Assembly: GCF_000709345.1 (NCBI RefSeq)
Contig: NZ_KL448324.1
Location: 153,198 to 217,197, forward strand
Source: Polaromonas glacialis
GTDB taxonomy: Bacteria > Pseudomonadota > Gammaproteobacteria > Burkholderiales > Burkholderiaceae_C
Direction of reading: 5' to 3'
Length of the DNA stretch: 64,000 bases
The notes beneath the pieces are model-generated. The model saw only the letters and a list, made by a program, of their open reading frames with translations, was not told where the DNA came from and did not search any database. The position numbers and the translations under genes were made by a program. Positions 1 to 8,867 of this stretch are shown here, piece by piece; within the stretch, counting starts at the first letter, position 1; every line of letters begins with the position of its first letter.

Positions 1-728
1 CTAGCATCGCACTCGGCCAGGTGGCGGGCAATGTCGTCATACATTCCCAACGCCTGACGCAGCACGAACAGGTGCTCTTCGCGCCAGTTGCCGGTCAGCG
101 CTTTCGTGATTTCCTGCGCGCTGGCCTTGACGCGGCTGTGGCGGTGGCGTGCCAGCGCCCTAGGGTCACGCTCGCCAGCGACGATGTCCCGGATAATCAA
201 TTGGCCGCTCAGTCCCATCACATCGGTGAGCACCTCGGTGAGCTGGATGTTCATCTGCACCAGCGCCTTTTGCATGCGCTGGACCCAACTGCCCTGCTCG
301 ACCAGCAGCACGTCACGCTGACGCGCCACCGCCCGCAGCTCGCAGACCTGGGCGTCTGGACGAAACGCCGCGCGCAGCAAACCCAGGCTCATGAGCTTTT
401 GCAGCCACTGGCAGTCCTGCACGTCGCTCTTGCGCCCGGGGACGTACTTCATCTGCCGCGTATCGACCAGCCAGACTTTCAGGCCGCGCTGTTCGAGCAC
501 TTCAAACACCGGGATCCAGTACACGCCAGTGGACTCCAGCGCTACGGTGTCCACGCCGCACGCGAGCAGCCAGCCGGCCATCGCGTTCAAGTCGGCCGTC
601 ATCGCGCCGAACTCGCGCACCGGGTCATCGGCCAGATGCGCGGGCACCGCCACCCAGTGGCTCGATGCGCCCACATCAATGCCCGCGGCATTGGGAAACA
701 CCTCACTGTCATGCTTGCGAATGGCCAT
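1..728 (-). CDS. IS110-family transposase, C-terminally cut by window edge
   Basis: The reverse strand is open from an ATG at 728 to the window edge, about 242 residues. The product begins MAIRKHDSEVFPNAAGIDVG and shows the N-terminal DEDD (RuvC-like) nuclease of IS110-family enzymes: D in AAGIDVG, E in VALESTGVYW, and two D in GRKSDVQD. The C-terminal Transposase_20 domain would lie outside the window. It differs from the IS110-type enzyme at 38494, so this is another subgroup. The element's right end should lie in 729-1001, but I cannot fix it because IS110 elements usually lack clear terminal inverted repeats. Function, site-specific DNA insertion, is inferred from the family. Confidence 0.85.
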   Translation of the reverse strand, partial: MAIRKHDSEVFPNAAGIDVGASSHWVAVPAHLADDPVREFGAMTADLNAMAGWLLACGVDTVALESTGVYWIPVFEVLEQRGLKVWLVDTRQMKYVPGRKSDVQDCQWLQKLMSLGLLRAAFRPDAQVCELRAVARQRDVLLVEQGSWVQRMQKALVQMNIQLTEVLTDVMGLSGQLIIRDIVAGERDPRALARHRHSRVKASAQEITKALTGNWREEHLFVLRQALGMYDDIARHLAECDA

Positions 729-1001
729 GGCATCCTCCACAATGGTTGATCAATGGCAGCGCCATGGGAAGCGTCAAATTGGACTCACTCTCTCAAACGG
801 GATGCGCATCGCTGCGCTCACCACTGTCGCTGACGATTCCCCGACCATGCTCAAAAGCGGGCTTGCTTGAAACTCGCACCAATGCCAAGTCGGTCATCTC
901 GGCGCTGCCATTGCCTTTTTAGCGCAAATCGGCGCATGGGGCATCCGGCCTGTCCCATTGTTTCTTCAGGAACGCTTGGCCCGCGCGCGGGGTTGGGAAG
1001 C
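729..1001. other. Intergenic, probable IS110 end
   Basis: This stretch separates the start of the IS110 transposase from the 3' end of the DJ-1/AraC regulator. I see no convincing gene, hairpin or RNA. The part nearest 728 is probably the non-coding end of the IS110 element. Confidence 0.4.
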
Positions 1002-2003
1002 TCAAAAGTTACAAGTTTTGAGCAAACCACCTTGCTGAGGTCTTATACCGGTTGAGGCGTCCAAAACGCCTTGTTGGCCTTCACAAAAGAGCTGCCGGTA
1101 GGCAGAAGGCGATGTGTGCAACTCGCTCGCAAAGTGCTGCCTCAGGGACAGTGCGGTGCCAAAGCCCACCTCGGTCGCAACGCGCTCAATCGACAAATTC
1201 GTGGTTTCCAGCAACTGCTGCGCCCTGGCTATACGCTCGGCCGCCAGCCATTTGTTGACGGTGGTGCCCGTGGCCTCACGAAAACGTCGGGTGAAGGTTC
1301 GCCGGCTCATGCGCGCAATGTCGGCCAGTACATCGAGCGACAACGGCTCCGGTAAATGCTCGCGTGCCCACTCCAGCACGCCCGGCAAACGGCTCTCGCT
1401 GGGCAGTGCAGGCACCGGCTGCTCGATGTATTGCGCCTGTCCGCCCTGGCGGTGCGGCGGTGTCACCAGCAGCCTGGCCACGCGGTTGGCAACGTCGGCG
1501 CCGTGACGCTGACGCACAAGGTTCAGGCAGCAGTCAATCGACGCTACCGTCCCGGCAGACGTGATGACGTTGCCGTCGTCAACATACAGTACGTCAGGCA
1601 GGAAATTAACCAGCGCAAACCGCTCGGCGAAGAGGTCGCGACAAGCCCAGTGGGTCGTCGCGCGGCTCCCGTCCAATAAGCCTGCATCCCCTAGCACGAA
1701 GGCGCCCAAGCACAGGCCGACAACCTGGGCACCGCGGGCATGTGCTTTGCGCAGGGCGTGCGCCAGGAGAGGGGGAGCAACGTTTTCGGGATGGTTCCAC
1801 GCAGGAACAATGACAAGGTCAGCATCGTCCATGGCGTCGAGTCCGCCGGGCACCTCAATTTCCATGCCTTGGTCACAGCGAACACGGCCGGGCATCGGCG
1901 CGCAGTACCGCACTTCATACGGGGAGAGTCCGCTGGGTGGCGGCGTCACGCCAAACACGATGCCGGGCACCGAAAGGTGAAAAAGGCTCACGCCCTCGAA
2001 AGC
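1002..2003 (-). pseudogene. DJ-1/PfpI-AraC regulator, 3' part, interrupted by Tn3 element
   Basis: This encodes about 333 residues of a GlxA/FtrA-like regulator: an N-terminal DJ-1/PfpI (class I amidotransferase-like) sensor domain with the nucleophile-elbow motif VVGLCLGAFVLG, then two C-terminal AraC helix-turn-helix motifs (PLSLDVLADIARMSRRTFTR and LSIERVATEVGFG). It opens at the Tn3 left repeat in the middle of the usual first strand (FEGVSLFHLSVPG), so the true start is missing. The missing 5' piece is at 5868-5911 beyond the transposon and rejoins in frame. A GTG at 1991 could start a slightly short protein, but the native promoter is 3.9 kb away. Such regulators often control amine or amino-acid catabolism; the target here is unknown. 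Confidence 0.8.
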
Positions 2004-2041
2004 GGGGTCTGAGGTGCAGTGGAACGGAAAACCGGGTTAAG
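2004..2041 (+). repeat. Tn3-family left inverted repeat (38 bp)
   Basis: Begins GGGGTCTGAGGTGCAGTGGA and ends in CCGGGTTAAG. The inner 30 bases are identical to the reverse complement of 5831-5860. The GGGG start and the CAGTGGAACG core match the Tn3 terminal consensus. Confidence 0.9.
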
Positions 2042-2092
2042 CAGTCAATTTAAGTGGACAAATGAATTTTGGCTGTGTCGGCCTGCCATTTT

Positions 2093-5092
2093 TCATGCTT
2101 GGCTCGGGTCTGTCAGGTCACGCAAAGGCCGTAACTCACCCTTGGCCACAGCCTCTGGCATCGAGAAAGAATATCGACCCAACATATTGATGTGCTCATG
2201 AAGCAGCGGCGAAAGCCTGGCGACATCCGCATCGTTGACGGGCTCACCATTGGCGCGCAATTGGTTCAAGGCGGCTTGCATGTAAAGGGTGTTCCACAGA
2301 ACGCTCATGTTGAGCACCAGGCCAAGCGCACCGAGCTGGTCCTCCTGGCCTTCACGGTATTGCTGGCGCAGTTCACCGCGCTTGCCGTGAAACACGGCCC
2401 GCGCCACACTGTGGCGGCCTTCTCCACGGTTGAGCTGAATCAGCGTGTCACGGCGCTTGGTCTCGTCATCGATGTAGGTCAGCGTATGCAGCGTCTTGTC
2501 AATGCGTCCGAATTCGGCGATGGCCTGCGCTAGGCGGGTTGGTTTGTTGCCGATTTGCAGGGTGCGCATGATGCCGGCGGCCGACACCCTGCCAAGTTTG
2601 AGGGAGCCGGCCAGGCGCAGCATGTCATCCCAGTGCGACTTAATGCGCTGCAAGCTGAGCTGATTGGCCGAGATGTCGTTGAGCAAGCCGTAATCGGCCT
2701 TGGGATCGATGCGCCAGAAACGTGTTCCGCCAACATCGGCCAGACGCGGACTGAACCGATAACCCAGCAGCCGGAACAGGCCGAACACCACGTCGCTGTA
2801 CGCGCCGGTATCGGTCATGATTTGCGTGGGTTGAAGCTCTGTCTGCTGCTCCAGCACCACTGCCAGCAGTATCAAACTATCGCGCAGCGTGCCAGGCACG
2901 GTAATGTGGTTCAGCCCGGAGAACTGATCCGAGATCAAGTTGTACCAGGTGACGCCGCGGCCGGTACCGAAGTATTTGGGGTTCGGCCCGGCATGCACGG
3001 AGCGAACCGGAACTACAAACCGCATGCCATCGGCCGAGGCGACCTCGCCTCCGCCCCACAGGTCGGCCAGTGCCAGACTGCTTTGAGCGGCCACCAGGGT
3101 CGCGTTGGCCTGTGCCAGCGTGTCGTCACGAATGTAGTTCTGATCCACCCAGGAAAGCCGATCCCGTTTGAGCGCAGGCGCATCGCCTCGGATCAGAGGC
3201 TCCAGTCCGGTGTTGCAGGCTTCGGCCATCAGCACGGCGCACAAACTGACCTGCAAATCGGCAGCGCGGGCCGTGCGCTCCGAGAGGTGGGTGAACGCGG
3301 CCGTAAATTCGGTGCGTACGGCAATCTCCAGAAACAACTCCGGCAAGTCCACGCGCGGTAGCATGCCGAACACTTTGTCGCGCAATGCGGCCAGCGAGGC
3401 TGGCTCATCCGTTTTCTCCAGCCTGCTGAGCACCAGATCGTGCTTGTCAGCCACGAACTCAAACCGCACAGCCGGATTGTCCGGCAGCCTGGCCAGCACC
3501 GCGCGGTACGTGCTGTCCAGCTCCATGGTCAAGGCGGTCAGCACAGGCCCAGGTCTGGCCGAAAATCCCAGCGTGCGACAGATGACGGGTCTGGTGGCTT
3601 GCCATTCGGAGCCGCCCAGCAAACCCGCGCGCGGATCGGCATACCGCCAGCTTGGCGCCACAAAAACGTCACGCCGCTTGAGCGCTGATTGAAGCTCTTC
3701 GAGGACGCAGAAGGTGTAAGCACGGCGATCAACGGTGCCATCGTCCTGAAAAACATGTGACCGCCAAGCCTTGGGGATCACCTCGCACGGGGCATCGCTT
3801 TGCGGTGTCTTGCGCGTCAAGTTGACTCGCAGCCAGTCGAGCGCGGCAACGACTGGCCTGCCAGTTGGGTTTGCGCCAAAGCGGATGTGAGCCACCAAGG
3901 CGGGAAGGAATCGCCGCACTGTTCTGTACTTCGCCTCCAGCTCCTTGTAATAAACATTGTTGGCCGGCCGGATCAGGGCAGTAATGCCATCGACTGCGTG
4001 CTGCAGTGTGCCTGGAGACATCTTCTCGAACAGCTTGGTGCGCAGTTCGCCATCCTGCACATCGGGATCGAGCAATACCCGGCAAGCGCTGGCCAAAGTA
4101 GCCGCAGCCTGATCCAGATCTTTCATCGTGCGCAGGCGGGCTTTCTTCTCGGCCTTGGCGGCACCGCCGAACAGGGCGCGTAAAACCCCTTCCAGCACGT
4201 CCAAGGCATCGTCTTGCGCCGACGCTTCCAGGCAATGTGCAAAGGCGACCAGCGTTGCCAGGCGGCGTGGATTGGGCAAGCGCACGATTGCATTGATTTT
4301 GGCAGCACCCGCAAAACGCGCCAGAGCGGCGATATGGGTTGCCGGTATGCGGGTTGTAGCGGGCAGTTTGATACCCAGCTCACGCACCGAGTTCAGGCGA
4401 AACAATGCCAGGGTCAGCGATGTGCTGCTGGTCATCACCGGCCCGGTGCGCAGGCGGTCGAGTTGTGATTTACGGGTGCCCTTAGGCACCTCCAGCAAGG
4501 CTTGCAGCCTTGCCTGCTGCGTCATGCTGACGCCTTGAGTAAGCAACTTCCACAGCCGCGCCTCGACTCGACTGCGCAGGCGTGACACATAGCGTTCAAG
4601 GGTGGTGCAGCCTGGCAGCAGCACTTTTTGCGTGATCAACCAGGTGCTCGCCCGCTCGAACAGCACGCTGGGCCGATCAGTTCCCGTCCAACACAATGCG
4701 TACAGCCAGCGGGTCAGGCGCAATCCGATGCGATGCTCGGTAATCTCGACGTAGCCATATTGCGCTCGGATTTCCGCCGCATGCAACCACCGCTGCTCAC
4801 CGGCACGGTAGGCTTGAACACCCTCGGTGGAATCGATGTACAGCTGCCTCGTCAGCGCCTGCAACACCGATGTTGGGATGTCCAGCGGGTCGTACTGGAA
4901 GGTGCCAAGATAGCGCACTGTGCCCAGCTGCACGGCAAAGCCAACCCGGTTGTGCGGGCCACGCTTTTGTGAAATCAGCCCGAGATCGAATTCATCCAGG
5001 TGGAAATAGCGGGCCAGATCATCTGATGACGGCTCCCCGGTGAAACGGCCATAATGCTCGCGCTGATCGCTGGAGAGAAAACCAACGGGCAT
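2093..5092 (-). CDS. tnpA: Tn3-family transposase TnpA
   Basis: A 999-residue replicative transposase, the usual length for the family. The N-terminal DUF4158 DNA-binding region starts FLSSDQREHYGRF. The C-terminal DDE catalytic domain shows D688 (SADGMRFVVPV), D761 (IMTDTGAYSD) and E891 (LNRGEGRHSVARAVFHG), with the expected spacing. The strongly conserved REGQEDQLGALGLVLN follows at about residues 913-928. The ATG at 5092 lies 3 bp after the resolvase stop, so the two genes are co-transcribed. I see no frameshift or internal stop, so the transposase looks intact and the unit may still be mobile. Confidence 0.95.
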   Translation of the reverse strand: MPVGFLSSDQREHYGRFTGEPSSDDLARYFHLDEFDLGLISQKRGPHNRVGFAVQLGTVRYLGTFQYDPLDIPTSVLQALTRQLYIDSTEGVQAYRAGEQRWLHAAEIRAQYGYVEITEHRIGLRLTRWLYALCWTGTDRPSVLFERASTWLITQKVLLPGCTTLERYVSRLRSRVEARLWKLLTQGVSMTQQARLQALLEVPKGTRKSQLDRLRTGPVMTSSTSLTLALFRLNSVRELGIKLPATTRIPATHIAALARFAGAAKINAIVRLPNPRRLATLVAFAHCLEASAQDDALDVLEGVLRALFGGAAKAEKKARLRTMKDLDQAAATLASACRVLLDPDVQDGELRTKLFEKMSPGTLQHAVDGITALIRPANNVYYKELEAKYRTVRRFLPALVAHIRFGANPTGRPVVAALDWLRVNLTRKTPQSDAPCEVIPKAWRSHVFQDDGTVDRRAYTFCVLEELQSALKRRDVFVAPSWRYADPRAGLLGGSEWQATRPVICRTLGFSARPGPVLTALTMELDSTYRAVLARLPDNPAVRFEFVADKHDLVLSRLEKTDEPASLAALRDKVFGMLPRVDLPELFLEIAVRTEFTAAFTHLSERTARAADLQVSLCAVLMAEACNTGLEPLIRGDAPALKRDRLSWVDQNYIRDDTLAQANATLVAAQSSLALADLWGGGEVASADGMRFVVPVRSVHAGPNPKYFGTGRGVTWYNLISDQFSGLNHITVPGTLRDSLILLAVVLEQQTELQPTQIMTDTGAYSDVVFGLFRLLGYRFSPRLADVGGTRFWRIDPKADYGLLNDISANQLSLQRIKSHWDDMLRLAGSLKLGRVSAAGIMRTLQIGNKPTRLAQAIAEFGRIDKTLHTLTYIDDETKRRDTLIQLNRGEGRHSVARAVFHGKRGELRQQYREGQEDQLGALGLVLNMSVLWNTLYMQAALNQLRANGEPVNDADVARLSPLLHEHINMLGRYSFSMPEAVAKGELRPLRDLTDPSQA

Positions 5093-5095
5093 TGA

Positions 5096-5716
5096 TCAAG
5101 TCTTGGCTTGCAGATGGAGTGCCCATATTCGCTTGACCTGGCTCGGGCTGCATCCGGACAGCTCGGCAGTTCGCTGGATCGTTTGGCCTGCACCACGCAA
5201 TGCAACGATGCGCTTATGAATGGTGGTGTCTGCAATGCGTCCGACATATTTACCGGCTGACTTGGCCAGCTGTACACCTTGGCGCTGGCGTTCACGGCGT
5301 GTTTCGTAGTCGTCCCGAGCCATCTGCAAGGCCAGCTTGAGAAGCAATTCCTGGATCGACTCCAGCACGATTTTGGTCATTCCATCCGCGTCAGCCGCAA
5401 GGTCCGATAAATCGACCAGACCGGGTATCGCCAGGCGTGCGCCCCTGGCGCGAATCGAGTTGACCAGTTTCTCTGCTTGCGGGAGTGGCAATCGGCTGAG
5501 GCGGTCGATCTTCTCCGCGACCACCACTTCGCCCGGCTGAAGGTCGGCGATCATCCGCTGCAACTCGGGCCGATCAACGCGCGCACCGGATGCTTTCTCA
5601 CGGTAGACCCCGGCGATGTAGTACCCGGCATCCCTTGTGTTGCGCTCAATGTCGCTCTGGCGTGTGAGGTCCTGCTCGTCGGTGCTGACACGCAGGTAGA
5701 TGCGGGCAATATTCAT
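5096..5716 (-). CDS. tnpR: Serine resolvase TnpR of the Tn3 element
   Basis: A 206-residue small serine recombinase that resolves Tn3 cointegrates at res. The start is taken as the ATG at 5716 (MNIARIYLRVSTDEQDL), which puts the catalytic Ser at residue 11, as expected; an upstream ATG at 5788 would add 24 residues that fit no resolvase. The catalytic core carries the YLRVSTDEQ and EKIDRLSR motifs. The C-terminal part has a helix-turn-helix (QTIQRTAELSGCSPSQVKRI). It precedes tnpA and probably also represses the operon by binding the palindromes just upstream. Confidence 0.93.
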   Translation of the reverse strand: MNIARIYLRVSTDEQDLTRQSDIERNTRDAGYYIAGVYREKASGARVDRPELQRMIADLQPGEVVVAEKIDRLSRLPLPQAEKLVNSIRARGARLAIPGLVDLSDLAADADGMTKIVLESIQELLLKLALQMARDDYETRRERQRQGVQLAKSAGKYVGRIADTTIHKRIVALRGAGQTIQRTAELSGCSPSQVKRIWALHLQAKT

Positions 5717-5829
5717 GAAGGGATGGTCAAAATGGGTGTACTCAATTTGGCCCATTGTAGGAGAGGCGGCCAAGAGCAAATTCGCCAATGTAAATTGGCC
5801 ACAACCTATTTGGCTATTTCAATTAGCCA
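5717..5829. promoter_or_regulatory. Probable res site and tnpR/tnpA operator
   Basis: The AT-rich stretch between tnpR and the right inverted repeat holds several short inverted repeats: CCAAT-GTAA-ATTGG near 5786-5798 and GGCTA-TTTCAAT-TAGCC near 5812-5828, plus partial copies such as TTTGGCCCATTG. This is the expected place for the paired resolvase-binding subsites and the promoter of tnpR-tnpA. Exact subsite limits cannot be fixed by eye. Confidence 0.55.
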
Positions 5830-5867
5830 GTTAACCCGGTTTTCCGTTCCACTGCACCTCGAACCTC
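5830..5867 (-). repeat. Tn3-family right inverted repeat (38 bp)
   Basis: Read on the minus strand it begins GAGGTTCGAGGTGCAGTGGA. It differs from the left repeat at outer positions 2, 6 and 7 and at the innermost base. The outermost differences could reduce transposition efficiency, but that is inference. Confidence 0.88.
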
Positions 5868-5911
5868 AAACCCTGCAAATACGAATTCTTGGGGCCTATG
5901 AAGTACGTCAT
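5868..5911 (-). pseudogene. DJ-1/AraC regulator, 5' fragment beyond the Tn3 element
   Basis: The minus strand from an ATG at 5911 reads MTYFIGPKNSYLQ and runs into the transposon end. When the transposon and one copy of the pentamer are removed, the frame continues as LQGFEGVSLFHLSVPG into the fragment at 1002-2003. An in-frame TAG precedes the ATG, so this is the only possible ATG start. The N-terminus would have a length normal for DJ-1/AraC proteins. The residues themselves are not strongly conserved, so the assignment rests on the junction. Confidence 0.6.
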
Positions 5912-6309
5912 TTCCTAGGCTGCGCTGGACGTGATTTTGCACTCTCACTCGATTACCTCGCAGGGTGCACCGCCAAGCCTTCAAGATGACGATAGCTCAA
6001 CGTTTAGGCCGCGTACCAGATATGCCAGCATGCATGACGTTAACGGGCAAGCGCATTGCCTTGTTAGTCAGCATCTGGCTCAAGTATTTCAGTCATAGCG
6101 CTCAGCATGGCCGAGCAAGCTGCTTGATTGCCATTCTGGCAAAACCCACTCTTTACCTTCATGCGGTCATTCGTTGTGAACTTGGCAAATAGGAATTATT
6201 AATATGCTTTTACTGAAGAGATTGCTTCGTTAATCTAAGGGTAAACACTGTTAACTTTCTTGTATATGCTGTTTACATTAACTCGTCTATTTCATCTGGA
6301 GTTGATAAA
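5912..6309. promoter_or_regulatory. Divergent control region upstream of the CoA-transferase operon
   Basis: There is no convincing gene here. Near the downstream end an inverted repeat GTAAAC (6241-6246) / GTTTAC (6271-6276) brackets a GTTAAC palindrome (6250-6255) in AT-rich sequence, 34-69 bp before the CoA-transferase start. This is a plausible operator/promoter. The disrupted DJ-1/AraC regulator originally faced this operon across the region and could have been its regulator (inference). Confidence 0.35.
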
Positions 6310-7011
6310 TTGATCAATAAAGTGGCAGGCTCTCCTGAGCAAGCACTCGGGCCCGTCGCTGACGGCGCGACAATTTTGATTGGAGGTTTTGGCACTGCAG
6401 GCATACCGACTGAGCTCATCGATGCACTGATGGCTACCAAGGCTCGGAACCTCACGGTTGTTAACAATAACGCTGGCAATGGCTATGCCGGCCTTGCAGC
6501 ATTACTCCAGGCTGGCCAAGTTGGAAAAATGGTCTGCAGCTTTCCTCGCACCGCTGACAGCTGGGTCTTCAACGAGCTCTACCGAGCCGGAAAAATTCAA
6601 CTCGAGCTTGTTCCTCAAGGCAACCTTGCTGAGCGGCTTCGTGCAGCGGGTGCTGGCATTGGCGCGTTCTTCAGCCGGACGGCTTACGGCACAGAACTGG
6701 GCGCAGGCAGAGAGACGCGGGAAATCAATGGTCAGATGTACGTCATTGAGTACCCGATTGCAGGCGACATTGCCCTCATTCGGGCAGAGACCGGAGACCG
6801 GTGGGGCAACCTGACCTACCGCAAGGCGGCACGCAACTTCGGACCGGTCATGGCAACGGCAGCGCGGCGAACAATTGCAACGGTTCACGCGTTGCAAGAG
6901 CTCGGGTCCTTGGATCCTGAAGCGATCATCACACCTGGAATCTTCGTCCAGGCTGTCGTCAAGGTACCCCGAGTCCGTACTGAGGCAGGTGGATTTAAGG
7001 AGGCAGCATGA
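6310..7011 (+). CDS. 3-oxoacid/3-oxoadipate CoA-transferase, subunit A
   Basis: A 233-residue alpha subunit of a class I CoA-transferase (PcaI/CatI/ScoA type). It would move CoA from succinyl-CoA to a 3-oxo acid, typically 3-oxoadipate. The signature GGFGTAGIP is at residues 25-33, and the conserved NNNAGNG and GNLAERLRAAGAGI motifs follow. The start is a TTG at 6310 giving MINKVAGS, the usual N-terminus of this subunit, with GGAG about 8 bases upstream. Its stop overlaps the ATG of subunit B by 4 bp, so the two are translationally coupled. The substrate cannot be read from sequence; the neighbouring tautomerase and hydrolase suggest a ring-cleavage acid. Confidence 0.88.
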   Translation: MINKVAGSPEQALGPVADGATILIGGFGTAGIPTELIDALMATKARNLTVVNNNAGNGYAGLAALLQAGQVGKMVCSFPRTADSWVFNELYRAGKIQLELVPQGNLAERLRAAGAGIGAFFSRTAYGTELGAGRETREINGQMYVIEYPIAGDIALIRAETGDRWGNLTYRKAARNFGPVMATAARRTIATVHALQELGSLDPEAIITPGIFVQAVVKVPRVRTEAGGFKEAA

Positions 7012-7718
7012 GCAAAGTCGGCAACCCTGAGTCCGCCATGGCAGCGATTTACCAACGGCGCAGCAAGATGGATGTCGCCAAGCTCGTGGCACGCGACATC
7101 CATGATGGAGCCTATGTCAACCTCGGTATCGGTCAACCGACACTGGTTGCCAATCACATTTCGAACGATCGAGAGGTCATCTTGCACAGCGAAAACGGCA
7201 TTTTGGGCATGGGTCCCGCGCCAGCTTGTGGCCACGAAGACTACGACCTGATCAATGCGGGCAAGCAGCCTGTGACCCTGCTTGAGGGTGGCAGTTTTTT
7301 CAACCAAGCAGATAGCTTCGCCATGATGCGCGGTAATCATCTCGATATTTGTGTTCTCGGCGCATTTCAAGTGTCTGCTACAGGTGATCTGGCCAACTGG
7401 AGCACCAGCGAGCCTGGCGCGATTCCGGCCGTTGGCGGCGCAATGGACCTCGCTGTCGGTGCCAAGCAGACCTGGGTGATGATGGATTTGCTCACGAAGG
7501 ATGGTCAGAGCAAAGTCGTTGACAGGTGCTCCTACCCGCTGACCGGCGTCGCATGCGTCAAGCGCATCTATTCGGACTTGGCAACGCTCGAGTGCACTCC
7601 GGATGGCATCAAGGTGATTGAGCTCACTCCGGGTCTTTCCCACGAAGAATTAGAGCGCCTGCTCGGATTGCAGGTTGCGCGCTCCGACCAAGCGATACCT
7701 ACTCAAAACGGTACCTAA
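7008..7718 (+). CDS. 3-oxoacid/3-oxoadipate CoA-transferase, subunit B
   Basis: A 236-residue beta subunit that completes the class I CoA-transferase begun at 6310. The catalytic glutamate, which forms the CoA thioester, is E62 in HSENGILGMGP (residues 60-70). The glycine-rich VNLGIGQPT and the C-terminal ELTPGLSHEEL also match PcaJ/ScoB. A strong AAGGAGG sits just before the ATG, which overlaps the preceding stop. About 15-20 extra N-terminal residues precede the usual family start (MDVAKLVARDI). The subunits form a heteromeric cytoplasmic enzyme. Confidence 0.9.
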   Translation: MSKVGNPESAMAAIYQRRSKMDVAKLVARDIHDGAYVNLGIGQPTLVANHISNDREVILHSENGILGMGPAPACGHEDYDLINAGKQPVTLLEGGSFFNQADSFAMMRGNHLDICVLGAFQVSATGDLANWSTSEPGAIPAVGGAMDLAVGAKQTWVMMDLLTKDGQSKVVDRCSYPLTGVACVKRIYSDLATLECTPDGIKVIELTPGLSHEELERLLGLQVARSDQAIPTQNGT

Positions 7719-7765
7719 GCAATCAATCACTCGATACAGATCCACAACCGAAACAAGGACCACCC

Positions 7766-8785
7766 ATGGATAAATTACACATCACAGAGTCAGCCTCTCC
7801 CGATTCCAAAGCGCGCCGAAGACTTATTGCCTCATTTCTGACGCTGCCTGCTGCAAGTCTCTTGCCAAACTTTGCGCAAGGCCAGGCATCCAATAAAGTG
7901 CTGCGACTGATTGTTCCTTATGCCGCTGGTGGTTCTTCAGATTATGCAGGCCGACTGGCAGCACAGTACCTGACCGGACCTTTAGGCACTACAGTCGTGG
8001 TGGAGAACAAGCCTGGCGCAAACAGCATCATTGCAGCTCAGTATGTGGCGCAGTCACCAGCCGATGGCACGGTCGCTCTCCTAGCGGGAACTGCGGCCAC
8101 CACCTCCAATCCATTCCTTTATAAAAAGCTGCCCTACGATACGGAAAAGGCGTTTGCTCCAATTGGAATGGTCAGTCGGATGCCCTTCGTTGTTGTGGTG
8201 AACAGCACCTCTGCCGTTAAGACAATTGATGAATTCCTTGGCACAGCGAAGAAAGCCAAGACACCATTGAACTATGGATCTGCGGGGAACGGAAATCCAA
8301 CGCACCTGGCTGGAGCCCTCTTCGCACAAATCACGGGCATTGAGCTGCAACAGATTCCATACCAAGGCAGTGCGCCCTCCATGACTGCTCTATTGTCGGG
8401 TGAAACCAGCGCAAGCTTTGAAGTCTTGCAAACAGTTCTGCCCATGGTCAAGGCGGGCAGGCTGAAAATCTTGGCTGTGATGGCGAACGAACGGCACCCC
8501 AAGATTCCAGACGTTCCGACCTTGGCCGAACTGGGTTTTAAAGGCCTTGATGTCTCAACCTCGTTCGCCATTTTGGTACCGGCAGCAACCCCTGCTGCAA
8601 CTCAGAGCCGCCTGTATGAGGCACTCACTGCCGCGACGACCAATCCAAACTTCATTAAATCGCTTGACGATCAAGCGCTCCAAAGCTATCCGGCCATGAC
8701 GCAAGCCGAGACCACAGCCCTTTTTGCAAAAGAGCGGGCACGCTGGAAATCTGTGATCGAACGCAACTCGATCAAACTGGACTAA
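7766..8785 (+). CDS. Bug/TctC-family periplasmic solute receptor
   Basis: A 339-residue tripartite tricarboxylate-transporter receptor protein that would bind an organic acid in the periplasm. The N-terminus carries ARRRLIASF before a hydrophobic stretch and AQGQA, so export could be by Tat rather than Sec. The family fold is seen in LRLIVPYAAGGSSDYAGRL, VVVENKPGANSIIAAQYVA, SPADGTVALLAG and LNYGSAGNGNPTHLAG. It follows the CoA-transferase genes by 47 bp. No TctA or TctB membrane subunit is nearby, so it must share permeases from elsewhere or act as a sensor protein. Confidence 0.9.
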   Translation: MDKLHITESASPDSKARRRLIASFLTLPAASLLPNFAQGQASNKVLRLIVPYAAGGSSDYAGRLAAQYLTGPLGTTVVVENKPGANSIIAAQYVAQSPADGTVALLAGTAATTSNPFLYKKLPYDTEKAFAPIGMVSRMPFVVVVNSTSAVKTIDEFLGTAKKAKTPLNYGSAGNGNPTHLAGALFAQITGIELQQIPYQGSAPSMTALLSGETSASFEVLQTVLPMVKAGRLKILAVMANERHPKIPDVPTLAELGFKGLDVSTSFAILVPAATPAATQSRLYEALTAATTNPNFIKSLDDQALQSYPAMTQAETTALFAKERARWKSVIERNSIKLD

Positions 8786-8867
8786 TCAAATCCGTCCATA
8801 GACGAAGAAGTGGCTTAAACCTGCACCGCTTTTCTATCTGAATTGCAAACACATACGAAAGAAAGAT

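Larger units (their letters stand above)
2004..5867. mobile_element. Compact Tn3-family transposon (tnpA, tnpR, res)
   Basis: A 3864-bp unit bounded by 38-bp inverted repeats of Tn3 type, the left one starting GGGGTCTGAGGTGCAGTGGA. It carries only a transposase and a serine resolvase, both on the minus strand, plus a palindrome-rich stretch that is the likely res site; there is no passenger gene. The flanking pentamers are aaagc (1999-2003) and aaacc (5868-5872), a 4/5 match to the expected 5-bp target duplication. The insertion splits a DJ-1/AraC regulator whose reading frame is restored when the unit and one pentamer are removed. Confidence 0.9.

Noticed and set aside
21..749. Long plus-strand open frame at the window start
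   Set aside because: It is the antisense shadow of the IS110 transposase on the minus strand, which carries the DEDD motifs.
5986..6192. Short plus-strand open frame starting MTIAQRLGRVPD
   Set aside because: No recognisable domain, ribosome-binding site or conservation signal; treated as intergenic.
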